A stretch of DNA of 64,000 bases, from positions 2,914,001 through 2,978,000 of the forward strand of contig QVOM02000103.1 in NCBI GenBank assembly GCA_003586115.2, given 5' to 3'. Under the pieces are notes generated by a model that did no database searches, was not told the origin of the DNA, and worked only from the letters and a program-made list of their open reading frames with translations. The number at the start of each line of letters is the position of its first letter. Within the stretch, counting starts at the first letter, position 1. A program made the translations under genes and the position numbers. This DNA is from Salvator merianae. Its lineage: Eukaryota > Chordata > Lepidosauria > Squamata > Teiidae. Positions 11,312 through 22,929 of the stretch are shown here, one piece after another.

Positions 11312-11905
11312 TGGGCGTTTTTACATTTACCAGAGGAGAACGTTCTAATTAGCAGGCTTCAGGCCGGTGAAGATGGAGTCTGTTGAGTGCTATACACACT
11401 TGCCAGCCAGGGAAACGACTCCAAGCTGACCAGCAGAGGGAGTAGTGCAGATGGGAATCCGCTAGGCAGGAAGTGAGGTAACGAATCATAGAGGCATGGA
11501 TGCGAAGATAGAGCTAGTAATCCGAAACCTAGAGCTACTGCTTCGGACCTAGAGCAGCTCCTTTCAGAGCTGTCTTTGAAACAGCAGCCAGGATGCAAAG
11601 CCCAAAGAGCAAACCAGGTTGTGAAGCAGTGGACCGCACCTGCGCGGCCACGCCAGCTCCTCCCCGCTGCCATTTTGAGCCAGGAAGCAGTGTGAAAGCA
11701 ACTTCCCCAATCTGTGCTTGATCTCGCAGGTCGCAATCAAGACAGCAAATTACTTGTCTAGCCTTCCCCAGCTTTAGGTATGTATCAGGCGAGCCTCAGT
11801 GAGAATCAGGAATGGCGCGTGCATGCGCGAGTGCAAATGCTCTGTTCTTGTGAGCGGCCAAGAATGATCTGCCTTGGAAGTGCAAATAGGCCCTTCATGT
11901 GATCC
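11312..11905. mobile_element. MITE family A-prime, copy 2
   Basis: It starts GGGCGTTTTTACATTTACC and is similar to 7846-8432 through most of its length, including AGGAGAACGTTCTAATTAGC and the CCAAGCTGACCA stretch. The right end is near GGAAGTGCAAATAGGCCC. The 3-bp flanks (TCT and TTC) do not match, so the exact ends are less certain than in copy 1. This copy is not nested in family A, which shows that A-prime is a separate mobile unit. Confidence 0.75.
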
Positions 11906-12192
11906 TGACAGGAAAAGAAAAAAAAAATCACCTCTGTTCATCACTGTGCCAGGCTCAAGATGCCAAGAGGCCAGGAGTATTTGGGTCAGAAGATGGGAAA
12001 GAATTATAGTAGAAAGAAAATATCCACTGAAATTATTTTGCCTCAGTTCTATGGTTAAAAAAAGAGTCAAAAACCTTGATCCAATGAGCAACATCCTCTA
12101 TACCTTTTGCACATTTTTATATTAAAACCGTCTAAGAGTACTGTGACCCCACAGTGCCATGAGTAACCAAAATCATATGTATTCAGACTTTA
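11906..12192. other. No recognisable feature
   Basis: Short AT-rich interval between two MITEs. Nothing recognised. Confidence 0.4.
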
Positions 12193-12600
12193 AACTGTTT
12201 TCACTCTTACCTGGCTGACCCAGTTCAGGCCAGACTGGAGTGGTTCCAGCAGCAAGAATGGCTTCACTGTCCCAGAACAAGCCTTCTGCACTCAGAAGAC
12301 TGTTCCAGGACAGTCCTCACACTGACTCCGACGATCACGCTATCTTTGGAGTCAGCTTCTGGGTTCTCTGATGGCTAGGAACTAAAGTTCCTAGCCTTGG
12401 AATCCCAGGTGGTGCAAACGCAGTGTACTGGGAGCAGTCCATCTGCTCCTGGTACAGCTATGGAGCATGATTTTGTGCTCCACAGAAAGTAGCAATTGGG
12501 AGCAGCTGTAGTCTTCCAATTGCCAGGACCTCCATGCAATGTGGAAGTGGCTGCACTAATGAGTGTCCTGATGCTCACTAGTATAATGTGTGAAAGGGCC
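12193..12600. mobile_element. MITE related to 50446-52157, about 408 bp
   Basis: The left end has CTGTTTTCACTCTTACC. The right end, reverse-complemented, reads GGCCCTTTCACACATTATAC. Internal phrases CAATTGGGAGCAGC and a terminal GCTCACTAG/GCTTGCTAG segment are shared with 50446-50867 and 52075-52157. No matching 3-bp duplication was found, so the boundaries are approximate. Confidence 0.6.
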
Positions 12601-12764
12601 ATCAGAGTTCAATATGTTCAATATTTGATTACCATGGTTTTGGAAATGTCCAGCCACCTCTCATTTGAGAGATTGTACTCTTCTCTGTGTGTTGACACTT
12701 CACTGGACTGCAGAGACCTGTCTTTAGCTCTTCAGATGCTGCAGCAAGAGACCGGTGGAATTTC

Positions 12765-12766
<2 letters not shown>

Positions 12767-12796
<30 letters not shown>
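12767..12796. repeat. (TATG)n microsatellite
   Basis: Seven to eight TATG units. A Tyr/Ile/His/Thr periodic frame across it is an artefact. Confidence 0.95.
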
Positions 12797-12797
<1 letters not shown>

Positions 12798-15284
12798 GAT
12801 CCTGAATCAGTTTGCAGCATTGTTGATCTGTGAACATCTAGGTGGATCACATGTTCAGGTAAAACATGCTCATATTTTTTAGCACATGCTCCTATCCTTA
12901 TTGTTAAAGTGGAGATTAACTTCAATCCTTCATCAGTTCTCCATAAATGCACCATGGCAGCAATAGAAGTCCATTTGGCAGTGGAGGCAGTCCGTGTCTA
13001 TCCCATACAATTAAGTTCAGAGTGCATGCTGTGCAATGGACAGATATGACAGATAGGCACAAACTGAATCTGAGTCTGTTGCCCTAACAATATTGAGTCT
13101 GTTTTCAGTGATCATGAAGCCTTGGTGAAGGTTCCTCTACCTGATATTTCATAGCCTGAAATAGCTGATCTTCTGTGTGATTGTCACTTGTGCCTTAAGT
13201 CAGCATGGAAGAAGACAGACTTGTAAGCAACAGCAGAAGATTCATCCAGTCTGTTTCTCACACTAGTGCACTGTGAGGAAAATAAACATCCATGCATACC
13301 ACCCCCACTGGACTACAGATTGGCAGTGAAATGCACAAATGTGTCAAGCAGTGGCATGTCATGGGAAAGCCCAATGCAGACTTCTTGATTGTGCAAAGAA
13401 GGAAAAACTAATCTGCTAAAAGTGGTGCAAGGGAGGCTCTGTAAATGGGAGCAAACAGTTGGAGAAGCCAGCAGAAATCTTTGTTCTCTGCTAACGGATA
13501 TAGATGGTTGGCCATCCATCCAATCACCTAGGCAGTCGAATGTGCTTCTAGGCAAACAAGTAATTTGTTCACTGGATTAATCTATGATGCAATTAATGTG
13601 CCTGCTTGAAAGTACAAGGAGCAGTTGGCATGTGGCTAGTCAAAGGCAAGCTGACCTAGTGCCACTGTCCTTAGAAAGACCTCAAAATGATGCTTCCACA
13701 AATGCTTCCATATCCTCAATGTTGTGAAACATTTGTGGTCTCTCCTTGCCTTGCAGCAGCCTGCCTGACTATGGGGCACACACCAAAGGGGAGTGAAACT
13801 ATGCTGCCCTCAGTTTCAGCAGAAGGCTGGCAGCATTTTGGTAATGGTAGACCTGTTTTGGCTAGTTCCTGTCTTGGGATTCCTTCTCCACTGTCTCCCC
13901 AGGTACAAAAATCTCATAGTGGCATACCATCTTGTTTCTTCTCAGTTGTAGGCTGAGAGGTTGCCCATCCAAATCCTGAAAACCTGTTGGAGATCAAAAT
14001 ACATGACTGAACTGGAATAACACCAACCTCCTCACTTATCTTCTTTCCCTCTTCATCACTTGTCAGAGGAACAAGGTAATCTTCCAGGAGAAATGAGGAC
14101 CAGCCTAGCTCTAGCCTAGCCACTGGTGGCTATAGTGATGCAGGCTATTCTTCAAGAATTAAAAAGGTGACCCTGATCAGGACTGGAATGATTAACCCCA
14201 TCAATGGCAATAACCACCACCCTCTTTCTGAAGTTCTAAGCTTACTCATCACCCTTGTGGTAGACATCTTTGCCATTTTCAGGACTGAAATGTTTTAAGT
14301 TGCTTCACTTCTATTGGTTATGTGGAAGAATGCCTTAAGCCACTCATTTAAAAAGTGGAATGGACAAGGGGGTATAAATCTAGGTGTCAACGTTTGTATG
14401 CATCACATGGAGTGCTAGCAGCACTTCGTTTCTCTTGTGGTCCCCACCCCATACTCTCCAGTATGGGAATAGAGACAAAAATATTATCTTCCTAAAGTTA
14501 TCTGTTTCCTTCAGAACAACAATTTCAGGCTATTCATTGCTTGCTAGAGCAGGAGAGGAACAGATGCTTGGGGTATAGTTCATTCCAGCAAATGAGGTTT
14601 TCATTCCCAGCCTTGATAATCCCCAGCCTTGATCTACAGCTTCCATGATTGTTGTCCTCTTGTCTTCTCAAGCAAACTGCCACCTCCCTAAAGATATCTT
14701 CCCTTGTGGATGTACATAACTTTGAACAGCAGTGCTTTGTTTATCCAGATTTTTCCAATAAAATTGAAGCAGGGTTTTATTTCTGAGGAAACATTTTTAT
14801 TTTGGTTGGTGAGGAGGCTTAAACAAGGATTTAACTAGCCCAACCCAATTTCTATTAAACTACACTCCTGGTGGAGCCTAGTTGGCTTATTTTAAGGTGT
14901 GCAAAACTAAATTCTCCACCCCCACCTAAGGCACTATAGTCTAGGCAGTAGGAACCATAGCAGATGATCCTGATATGAGAGAAAGAGAGAGAGAAGTTAT
15001 AATTAGTGAAATCCAAGACTTAACACTCCTGCCACTGAACTGTTTAGGGAAATAAGAAATGGGGGACAGAGAGAAATCCAACAGATTTATAAGTGGAAGA
15101 ATCCAGGTTACTGGGTGGTGCAGATGAGAAGATACAGAGAGGCACCAGACTGGAATAAGTTGTGGAAACGGAGCAGAAAAACAAAAACAAAATCTCCATC
15201 AAGGGACAATGTGTGCATGTATAGTAAAGTTGTAGGGGAAAAGTAAATATAAGCAACAACCCAACCCCACTCCTTCAGTGGTGC
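12797..15284. other. No gene recognised
   Basis: About 2.5 kb with ordinary composition. No element termini were recognised and no exon with convincing motif and splice sites was found. Confidence 0.4.
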
Positions 15285-15344
15285 AAAAAGAAAGGAAGGG
15301 AGGAAAGGAGGGAGGGAGGGGGGAAGGAAGAAGAAGAAGGAGAA
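15285..15344. repeat. Purine-rich low-complexity tract (SINE tail)
   Basis: AAGG, GGGA and GAA repeats pass directly into the 3' tail of the minus-strand SINE at 15345-15623. On the minus strand this is the (TTC)n-type tail. Confidence 0.85.
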
Positions 15345-15623
15345 GAACTTGGTTTTTATACCCCGCCTTTCTCTGCTGAAGCTGACTCAAAGCGGCTTAC
15401 ATGGTTATTTTTCGCCTGAAGGCTTACATCTATCTTCCGCATCACACAATGTGATGCTCCCTATTTATCTACTTACAATTACTTGCTTTCGAACAGCTAG
15501 GTTGGCTGGAGCTAGAAGTCAGTAGAGGGTGCTCATCCCCTCTACACAGCAGACGGGGGCCTTGAACTCCGATCCTCCTATTGAAAGATCAGTGCCTTAG
15601 CCTTCTGTGCCACCGTGCCTCTC
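15345..15623 (-). mobile_element. tRNA-derived SINE with Sauria-type tail
   Basis: On the minus strand the head reads GAGGCACGGTGGCACAGAAG, with an A-box-like TGGCACAGAAGG and a B-box-like GGAGTTCAAGGCC about 40 bp later. The body ends in GTAAGCCGCTTTGAGTCAGC and GGCGGGGTATAAAAACCAA, followed by the TTCTTC tail. That 3' end is the hallmark of the squamate Sauria SINE group. The head and body differ from the element at 19802-20037, but match the plus-strand copy at 46472-46693, so this is a distinct subfamily sharing the tail. Confidence 0.85.
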
Positions 15624-15691
15624 AAGGAAGGAAGGAAGGAAGGAAGGAAGGAAGGAAGGAAGGAAGGAAGGAAGGAAGGAAGGAAGGAAGG
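15624..15691. repeat. (GGAA)n microsatellite
   Basis: About seventeen GGAA units immediately beyond the 5' side of the SINE. Confidence 0.97.
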
Positions 15692-16894
15692 ACAGACCCA
15701 CCCAGTACCTTCAAAACTAAAGGAATTAAGCAATTTTAAGGTTTTGAAAGTCATATATACTTAGTGGACATTGTACCAGAACTGATATAGCCCAATCCAG
15801 CTCTAGAACTCTCTCTCCTCAAAATCCAGGGGGATGTAGCAATAGGTCATGTTTGAGGACAGACATAGACATCACTATCCATCTTCCAGCAACAGCAGAT
15901 AACTGAGTCTAACCACAGTTTAAATAGTCAAAGATAACCTCTCATCTCTTTTCATCTCCTCTCTCTTTCCCTAATCCAGTCTGTCTATCCACAAGATGTT
16001 GCCTCTAGGGAAAGAACAGCGATAAGTCAAATGAAGCAATCAGGAAGGCAGAAGTGTCACTGTAGCATGCAGATTAATGGTTATTGAACTGTCAGATAAG
16101 ATCAGACCAATATTTGGCTCGAATGTCAACTGTTATTTGGTTCCCAGTTTGGATCACATCTGAACCAGACAAACTGGGGTAGGGTTCAGGGCCAAACCAA
16201 AAAGTAAAAAGTGGTTTATACACTTCCCTATTGAAGAGATATGCCTCTTTGGCTGTACCTACTGAAAGTGGCCTTCAGTGTATTATTATATCAAACTAGA
16301 TATGTAGGAATTACTTCCTAGTTTTCTTTCCTTTTTCTTACCCCTACTAGGGCATATTGGATGGGAAATTCTGAGCCAGGAAGCAATACAAATGTGGAAA
16401 ATTTAAATTATCCTTGTCCTTCTGTAAAATGATCTCTATTCTTTTTGTTCTGAAATGGCTCTAGCTACACACAACTGTTACATCTCAATTTAAAGGAAAT
16501 TTGCTTGAATTTTGCAACAGGAGAGGATGAACCAAAAATAGATAATGCATTCCCAATGCATTTGGTTTTCACACACACCAGTGAAAGTACCATATATAAC
16601 ATGCAAGAAATTTCTCTGTACCCTATCATATCCTGTTCCAAACTCCTTCCCTCCTGTAAATAACTGGTCTGCACAACCTGTTGGTCTCTAGCAGCAAGCA
16701 TTTTCTGCTCATGTACAAACTGCTTTTGAGCAGGAGTGTTCCTGTGGAGGTCAATTTTTCATTCCACTTGGTTGTGTGTTTCCCCTGCCCCATCCATGCA
16801 ACTATAATTACGTTTGCTGTACTGGACTCAATTTTGGCAGCAGGAGAAGGTCACCAAACATCAGCAAGTATATTGCAGAACTAGAAATAAAATA
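15692..16894. other. No gene recognised
   Basis: About 1.2 kb of ordinary composition. No recognisable repeat ends or exons. Confidence 0.4.
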
Positions 16895-17409
16895 GGGGGG
16901 AAAGGCCAACCAAAATGAAGAGGTTAGAAGACCTTCCCTATGCGATCAGATTGCAATGCCTATGCCTATTCGACCTTGAAAGATGATCTGTCCTGGTGTG
17001 GAAAAGGTGGATCAATGAAAAAAAAATTCTTTATAGCACAACACTGGAACCAGAGGTCACCCTATGAAACTGTTGTGCAGGAAAGTTAGGATTCATAAGG
17101 GGATTATTTTCATGCAATGGGCTATTGGTATATGGAATTTTTCACCTGAGAAGATAGTGATGACCAGTAGCCTGGATGATTTTAAGAAAGGTTTAGACAA
17201 ATTTATAGAAAACTGATGTATTGATGGCTACTATAATTGATGTATAGCTAGTAACTCTGAGTTGGACAGACGCCTGTAAAGGCCATTTGTAGGGGGTCAA
17301 GAGCTGGTAAGGGTTTCACCTTCATCTTCTGCTTGAGAATGTCCAGAAGCAAGTGGTGGACTGCCATGAGCTATGGCCTGATCCAGCAGGTCTTCTCTTA
17401 TGTTCTCAA
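16895..17409 (+). mobile_element. CR1 LINE 3' fragment, strongly diverged
   Basis: It follows the C-terminal RT region and 3' UTR of the CR1 copies at 34204 and 50868 in the same order: AAAGGCCAACCAAAATGA, then GATCAGATTGCAATGCCTA, then a segment like the GLWNLLPDEV-coding part, then GGGGTCAAGAGCTGGT, CTTCTGCTTGAGAATG, GGCCTGATCCAGCAGG and a final CTCTTATGTTCTC. Many substitutions and small gaps mark it as older than the other CR1 copies. Confidence 0.88.
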
Positions 17410-19720
17410 GTTCAGAGAGAGAGAGAGAAAGGGGGAGGGAGAGAAAGATTAAATGTAAAAACTGGGCCTTCACACAATTGCCTGTGAACCTTGGGTTGAA
17501 ATCCCACACCATTATAAAGTATTGGTTGCCTGCACAAGAAAAAATGTCTCACTGTCCCCTAGGATGTCCATGTCCAGTTTCTATAAATCTGCAATATGGG
17601 TACATCTGAAAAAAACTTTGGAGAAAGTAACATACTTTCCACGCAGAAAAAAACACTGAGCAGAAAATGCAGATTGGAAGGAAAATACTGCACATTGGAC
17701 TTGAGCTATCACGTTTTTGTGGTATTTCCCTGCAACAGAAACTGATGCCATGCAAAGTAAGAATTTGTATAGTTACCCTCAATATTTATACATGACTCAA
17801 ATAATACATTAATTTATTTCCTGAAGAGGCTTGGAGGGGGTTCAACTTTTTATTTTCAGGAATTACCAGAAAGTAGCATTTACTTGCCACTATGGTGCTG
17901 AAAGGAAAGTAGATGTGTCCAGTCTCAGGTGCTACTATCTTGGTTCGCATGGGTTTTCAGAAGAAAATGAGAGTGTGTATGCCAAGAGTAGATAAATTAA
18001 TTTTGGGTGTAATTTTGTAACACATCCTTCAGGTTCCAAGAATCAATATTACAGAAATGAAACAAAATGAAACAAATTCTTCACCAATGAGAATTGTCCA
18101 GTCATGCCTACTGATGTGAACACACATCATTATGCTTGTCCTTTTTAAGTTATGAGATGACCTGCAGGTTTTCTCATACTTTATGACAGTTGTGCTTATT
18201 ATTCATGGCAGATTGAGTAGAAGCTCTTTGGACTGTCAAGTGCATAATCCTTCTTTATGTATCCTAGCTATAAGACTGCATGTGTTAGCCCTGGTCCATT
18301 GAGTATCCTTTTTAATGGAAAATCTTTGAGCCCGTATTCTAATTATTCTTTAAGTAATACTAAAATAATGTAGTTTTCATGATGAAGCAATCCTACTTAT
18401 GAGTTGTACCAGAATAGTTCCCATTTCATACCAAAGCAAGAACTCTACATAGAAACCTGCATATCAAGTTGAAGGCATCGATAGAATCCTGCCCCCTAAA
18501 ATTTATTTGTTTATGTCTGTTAAAGCAATTTATTTATTAAGCAAAAAATTCAGCAATATCACCAGTAATCAGAAATGGTGTATCCAGAGCATAAAGCCTG
18601 GTATTTGGAACTTAGCATTTAGAAATTTAACCTTCTCTCCAGAAAGAGTCTCAGCAGAAATCACATTTAAAGATGTTGGAGGTTAGATTTCAACCCAACC
18701 ACAGGGAATAATGTTATGCTCTTTACAGCATGCTAGGGAGGTGGAAATAACATAAAAGCTAGAAGAGCAAACTGTAATCATAATGCCACTAAAAATGATT
18801 CAGTAAGTTTTACAGTCTGCTGTGATCAGGAGTACTCCTTTGTTTTGTGTGTGTGTGTTTAAATCCTTAACAGCCAATTTCATGAGCTAAGACTGTCTGA
18901 GATCTAGACTTCTAATACCTGCAACATCTCAGTCACTTATATTTTCTGCTTGTCAGAAAATAAACAAGGCAGATGTAACCTGATGTCTTTAGGCTTCCAG
19001 GATGATGTACGAAGTTCCATGTGATATATGTCTCCTGTATGCATTTGAAATTCACACATTTCATCCAAGTATTTTATGGACTTAAAACAGCATTTAAAAC
19101 ATATTTGTGCCACCTTTCATTCTATAGTAATGTTCAATAATAAAAATAATACAATCAATTGAATCAATAAACACAGAATAAAAATAGGGATATGTATTAA
19201 TCATAGTTCATACAGTTTGTGGTTTGGTTTGGCAGCAATTTGAGCTGTTTAATTTTAAAATCAAGCTTAAGCTTAAACTGAATGACTCTAGATTGAGTGG
19301 TGATTGTGCTAAACTGTCCTAGTTTAAGTTCAAAGCAATTCAGTGCATGAATACTATGGTCACATGTGTCAAAAAACACCTTAAAAGGACCTTAGCTATG
19401 GTAGTACATAACAGTTATGTTCTCATCCCATCTCTGATTCACTTTTTCTAGCTTGGAATGTTATGAAAGGGAGGAGGAAGAGACTGGCATGTGAACAATC
19501 CCACTTGTGGGTGGACCGTCTGTAAGCCTCAGAGGTGCTTTTTTTAACTACATGTGAACAAAACCACAGAGGCACACATCACAAACTTTTGGTTTCTTTC
19601 TACTACCCCAAATGAGACAGGTGAAGGAGTCTGTCTTGGATGATGATGATAAAGAGAATTGCTGCTCCAGGCAATGATAATTGTATTAACTGGGTTGAGG
19701 GAGACTTTGGCTGACATTTA
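17410..19720. other. No gene recognised
   Basis: AT-rich sequence. A short GA-rich run (17415-17445) follows the CR1 tail. The segment 19196-19380 (GTTTGGTTTGG, TTTAAGTTCAAAGC) may be an old repeat but was not identified. Confidence 0.4.
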
Positions 19721-19801
19721 GAAGGAGGAGGAGAAGGAGGAAGAGGAGGAGGAGGAAGAGGCAGAGGAGGAGGAGGAGGAGAAGGAGAAGAAGAAGGAGA
19801 A
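19721..19801. repeat. (GGA)n/(GAA)n tract, tail of minus-strand SINE
   Basis: GGA and GAA units run directly into the SINE 3' end at 19802. Read on the minus strand it is the (TCC/TTC)n tail. The Ser-rich and Glu-rich frames across it are artefacts. Confidence 0.93.
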
Positions 19802-20037
19802 GAACTGGTTTTTGTATTCCACTTTTCTCACCCTGAGGAGAGTCAAAGCAGCTGACAAAACTTCTGTTCTTCTCTCCACAACAGATACCTTGTGAGGTAA
19901 GTGGGACTGTGAGAACTCAGAACAGAGCTGTGATGAGCCCAAGAACACCCAGCTGGCTTTACACAGAGTGTGGACTCAAACTGGGAGAGCTCCAGATAAG
20001 AGTCTGACACTTTAACCACAAGGCCAAACTGGCTCAC
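19802..20037 (-). mobile_element. Sauria SINE
   Basis: The minus strand begins GAGCCAGTTTGGCCTTGTGG, with an A-box-like TGGCCTTGTGG and a B-box-like AGTTTGAGTCC. It continues with CCAGCTGGGTGTTCTTGGGC, CTCATCACAGCTCTG and GTCCCACTTACCTCACAAGG, and ends GAGAAAAGTGGAATACAAAA before the TTCTTC tail. This order is that of the well-known Squamata-specific Sauria SINE. Substitutions throughout show it is not recent. Confidence 0.93.
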
Positions 20038-20134
20038 ACTTAGTACCTCCTACCACTAATCTGGTTGATAGTGGAGCCAGATTCTTCTCATTTTCCCAGC
20101 AAGCCAACACAGACACACACAGACTGTATGGTTT

Positions 20135-20379
20135 TCTCTTCATGGAGGTCAGGTGTATCAATGGCTATTAGAATGAATGCCTAGTTACTGCCTCCAGGTT
20201 GGAAAGACAGGCAGGATGTCTGTAAAACCATTTGCGGGGAGTCAAGAGCAGGTGAAGGTTTTGCCTTTATGTTCTGCTTGAGAATGCAATTGGTGGGCCA
20301 CTGTGTGAAACAGAATGCTGGACTAGATGGGCCAAGGCCTGATCCAGCAAGGGTCCTCTTATGTTCTTATGTTCTTATT
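20135..20379 (+). mobile_element. CR1 LINE 3' UTR fragment
   Basis: It starts near CATGGAGGTCAGGTG and carries the CR1 3' UTR phrases ACTGCCTCCAGGTTGGAAAG, GACAGGCAGGATGTCTGTAA and GCTGGACTAGATGGGCC. It ends with three CTTATGTT-type octamer repeats. It is strongly 5'-truncated, as is usual for CR1. Confidence 0.95.
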
Positions 20380-20692
20380 ACCCTCCTGGAGAGGTGGATA
20401 AGGAGATCTTTCTTGATAGGAAATGTTTTATTCTGCCACTTTTTTTGCTGCCATTACCATTATGTTACTGAATTTGAAAGCAATTTTAGAACAATCCTTA
20501 AAAAGCATAAGTTACCCCCTGTTGTACTGAGTATGGGCAAACTTGAACCAGCTCAAGCTCAAACCTGCCTTTGGGTAGTGTGGTTTGTCTGAAAAGAACA
20601 GAACTTGTACATGACAGGAAAGAAAGGCCAATCGCTGGTACCACCACTGATGAGTCAATTCATGCATATTAGCTTTTTGAGCTTTTGTTCTC
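20380..20692. other. No gene recognised
   Basis: No repeat ends or exon recognised between the CR1 tail and the 223-bp MITE. Confidence 0.4.
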
Positions 20693-20695
20693 CTA

Positions 20696-20918
20696 GGGCC
20701 CAGTTACACCTAAGTTTTCATCCAGCTTCAGTTCACTTTTGGATTGAAAGAACACATCTGCAAAGAGACTAATCATTTTCCTTCCACATTATCTAACTCA
20801 AAGATGGATTTTCTGAGTTAGATAATGCTGAAAGAAAACATCGTATCACTTCACTGATGTGTTCTCTCAGTCTGAAAGTGGATCGAAGCTGGATTAAAAC
20901 TTAGGTGTGACTGGGTCC
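20696..20918. mobile_element. 223-bp palindromic MITE, copy 1
   Basis: The ends are GGGCCCAGTTACACCTAAG and, reverse-complemented, GGACCCAGTCACACCTAAG. Long inverted arms contain TTTTCATCCAGCTTC on one side and GAAGCTGGATTAAAA on the other. It is flanked by CTA (20693-20695 and 20919-20921). The sister copy at 22930-23152 has exactly the same length and is flanked by CAA. The 3-bp duplication with GG-starting termini fits PIF/Harbinger-like MITEs. No coding capacity. Confidence 0.87.
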
Positions 20919-20921
20919 CTA

Positions 20922-21133
20922 ATAGCTTATAAAGCTAACTTTTATCATATTTGGATATGGTTGTTAGTGTAGCTCTTCACACTAGGGTCCAGTGGTAGAG
21001 GCTGAAGGACTATTTTCTAGCAACAGAACATTTCTATTTTTATTGTTTCATGAGTTTTAAAGGTTTCTTTTTTTAAGAAGAAATCTGTAATAGCATTTTC
21101 TAGGCAGCCGTTCTTTTATTCACCTGTTGGGAA

Positions 21134-21165
<32 letters not shown>

Positions 21166-21699
21166 AAATAAATACTAATTTAAAAATATGACGCTGTTTC
21201 TAAGAAGTATGTCATTTTCTTCCACGCAGCACATTCTCATATAAATTAGGTATAGGTACATTTTTACTGAGATCTGTGGCAGGTCTCTTTTAGTATTCAT
21301 AGGTGTTCCAGCATAATACAATTCATTTAGGAATATGACACATCTGTGTAATTTGTAGGTGTTGACTGTCTAACCTTCAGACAACTTGATGGAAAAAAAT
21401 AATTCATCCATAACAGAGACCTTTATTTTTTCATCCATAACGTTCTATTTAATGTGTGGGAACTGCATGTACAAAATTGAAAAGCTAGACAAATCAAACA
21501 ACATGGGAACAATTCTTATTGCGCATATTTTCATTGCCACATATAAAGACAGATGTTATCCTTATATAATGCAAAAATACGCGATGACATGTTTTCTCTA
21601 CCTCTTTGTGCAGGTTCCTCTCAGGAGCATGTGAACAGTAGAAGTTTTGCATAGGATCAGAAGCAAGAGAAGGGGCTGATGTGGCTTCATGTACTTTTC
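20922..21699. other. No gene; contains a (TG)n tract
   Basis: The interval holds the dinucleotide repeat at 21135-21162. Otherwise AT-rich, with an 82-codon plus-strand frame at 21386-21634 that has no recognisable motif. Confidence 0.4.
21135..21162. repeat. (TG)n microsatellite
   Basis: About fourteen TG units. Confidence 0.97.
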
Positions 21700-21702
21700 A
21701 TT

Positions 21703-21936
21703 TGACACATGGCTCAGTAGTAGTGCATCTGCTTTGCATACTGAAGAACCCAGGTTCAATTCCTGGAACCCTCCCTGGAAGTAATGACAAGCTACTTCTA
21801 TATTTTTTCAATGAAACATGTATTGATATGTTCAAGTAGCCCCCAGGAGTGCAGCTTGAATAAAAGACCTCTTAGCCTTTGCCTTTACTGAGCAATAATA
21901 ATAATACATCAAAAAAAAAAAGAAAAAAAAAAGGTA
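21703..21936 (+). mobile_element. tRNA-Ala-like SINE
   Basis: The head resembles a tRNA: A-box-like TGGCTCAGTAGTAGTGCA, anticodon-loop-like TTTGCAT (anticodon TGC, Ala) and B box GGTTCAATTCC. A unique body follows, then an A-rich tail with AATAATAATA and two A-runs at about 21910-21933. The acceptor stem does not pair cleanly and the unit continues into body and tail, so it is a SINE and not a tRNA gene. Similar tRNA-Ala SINEs are common in lizards (general knowledge). Confidence 0.82.
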
Positions 21937-22822
21937 AAAATCAAGAGTTTAAATAAAGTCATTTCCTCCTCCATGGTGAATTCCAAAACAAAAGGTGAAC
22001 CCTCAGGGAAAAGGGTATACAGCCCCATCTCCCTTCTACACTTTGTACAAACTAATGCATGCAGCTTTTATTTGTTTTATTTTGATTCTGCCTTAATAGA
22101 GCAAGCAGCTTATTCATTTTCTTCCAAAATGTACTAGATGCTTCAAGGGGAGGTGCCATGTGGAAGATAGCTAGGATAGTACAATATGATTTTGTGTTTG
22201 TGCACATGTGAGCATGTGTGTCCAGGATAAGGAAAAGGGGTGGGGAGCACAATGGGAGAGAGAAAAAAGAAGAGGTTTAGAAGCTGATTATGAAACAGTA
22301 TTAAACCCACTCATCTGCACAGATTCATACAAGCATTTCAAGTAACATTCATCAGTTAATATTCCTGAAATATATGCAGGAGCTTCTATTTCTCCTAAGG
22401 ACCTGCCATTCATTGTAAGCATCCAACAGTTGCATTGCAACAGTCTTGATGGCAATGAAGTGTGGTTCTGGAGTCTTGTTGACACATGCTGTGATTCTCC
22501 CATGGAGGTGGCCTTCACCCAGTGAACAGTAATGAATTGTTGGTGCCATGCTGCATTGGCTTCTCTGTTGCCATATGAAGAACATGGTTTACTTGTACTG
22601 TGGATAATTTGCACTGGTCTTAGGCAAACACCCCATTTTGCACACAAATCCCCAAAAGTAAGTCTGGAGAAGGACAGAGACAGGAGAATGGGCAGACTAT
22701 AAAGCTGGAACAGGCCATATAAAGCCAGGAGTTCTGGCTTTCTTTAGGCTCTTCCTATTCATATCTCCCTCCCCCAAATAGAAATTTGTCAAAATTATTA
22801 TACTTTGGGAAATGCAACCTGA
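21937..22822. other. No gene recognised
   Basis: About 0.9 kb. A 119-codon minus-strand frame at 22288-22647 has no recognisable domain and was not accepted as a gene. Confidence 0.4.
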
Positions 22823-22912
22823 ATTTGTTGCGAAGGTTCTCTCCATCTAGAAGTCTTTCATATCTGGCATGGTATGAAAGACTTCTAGATGGAGAGAACC
22901 TTCGCAACAAAT
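22823..22912. other. Perfect 40-bp inverted repeat with 10-nt loop
   Basis: The left arm (22823-22862) begins ATTTGTTGCGAAGGTTCTCT and the right arm (22873-22912) is its exact reverse complement, separated by TCTGGCATGG. All 40 positions pair. It lies 17 bp before the 223-bp MITE at 22930 but shares no sequence with it. It could be a recent small inverted duplication, the core of a tiny fold-back element, or a small-RNA hairpin. The sequence does not decide which. Confidence 0.97.
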
Positions 22913-22929
22913 GGTTTAACATAAACCAA

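Noticed and set aside
13680..13960. CTTGCCTTGCAG acceptor-like site followed by an open frame
   Set aside because: The frame shows no protein family and no matching donor or neighbouring exon could be supported.
21703..21775. tRNA-Ala gene candidate with A and B boxes
   Set aside because: The acceptor stem does not pair cleanly and the unit continues into a SINE body with an A-rich tail.
22288..22647. 119-codon minus-strand frame as a candidate exon
   Set aside because: No recognisable domain; a second frame overlaps it in the same direction; no supporting splice context was evident.
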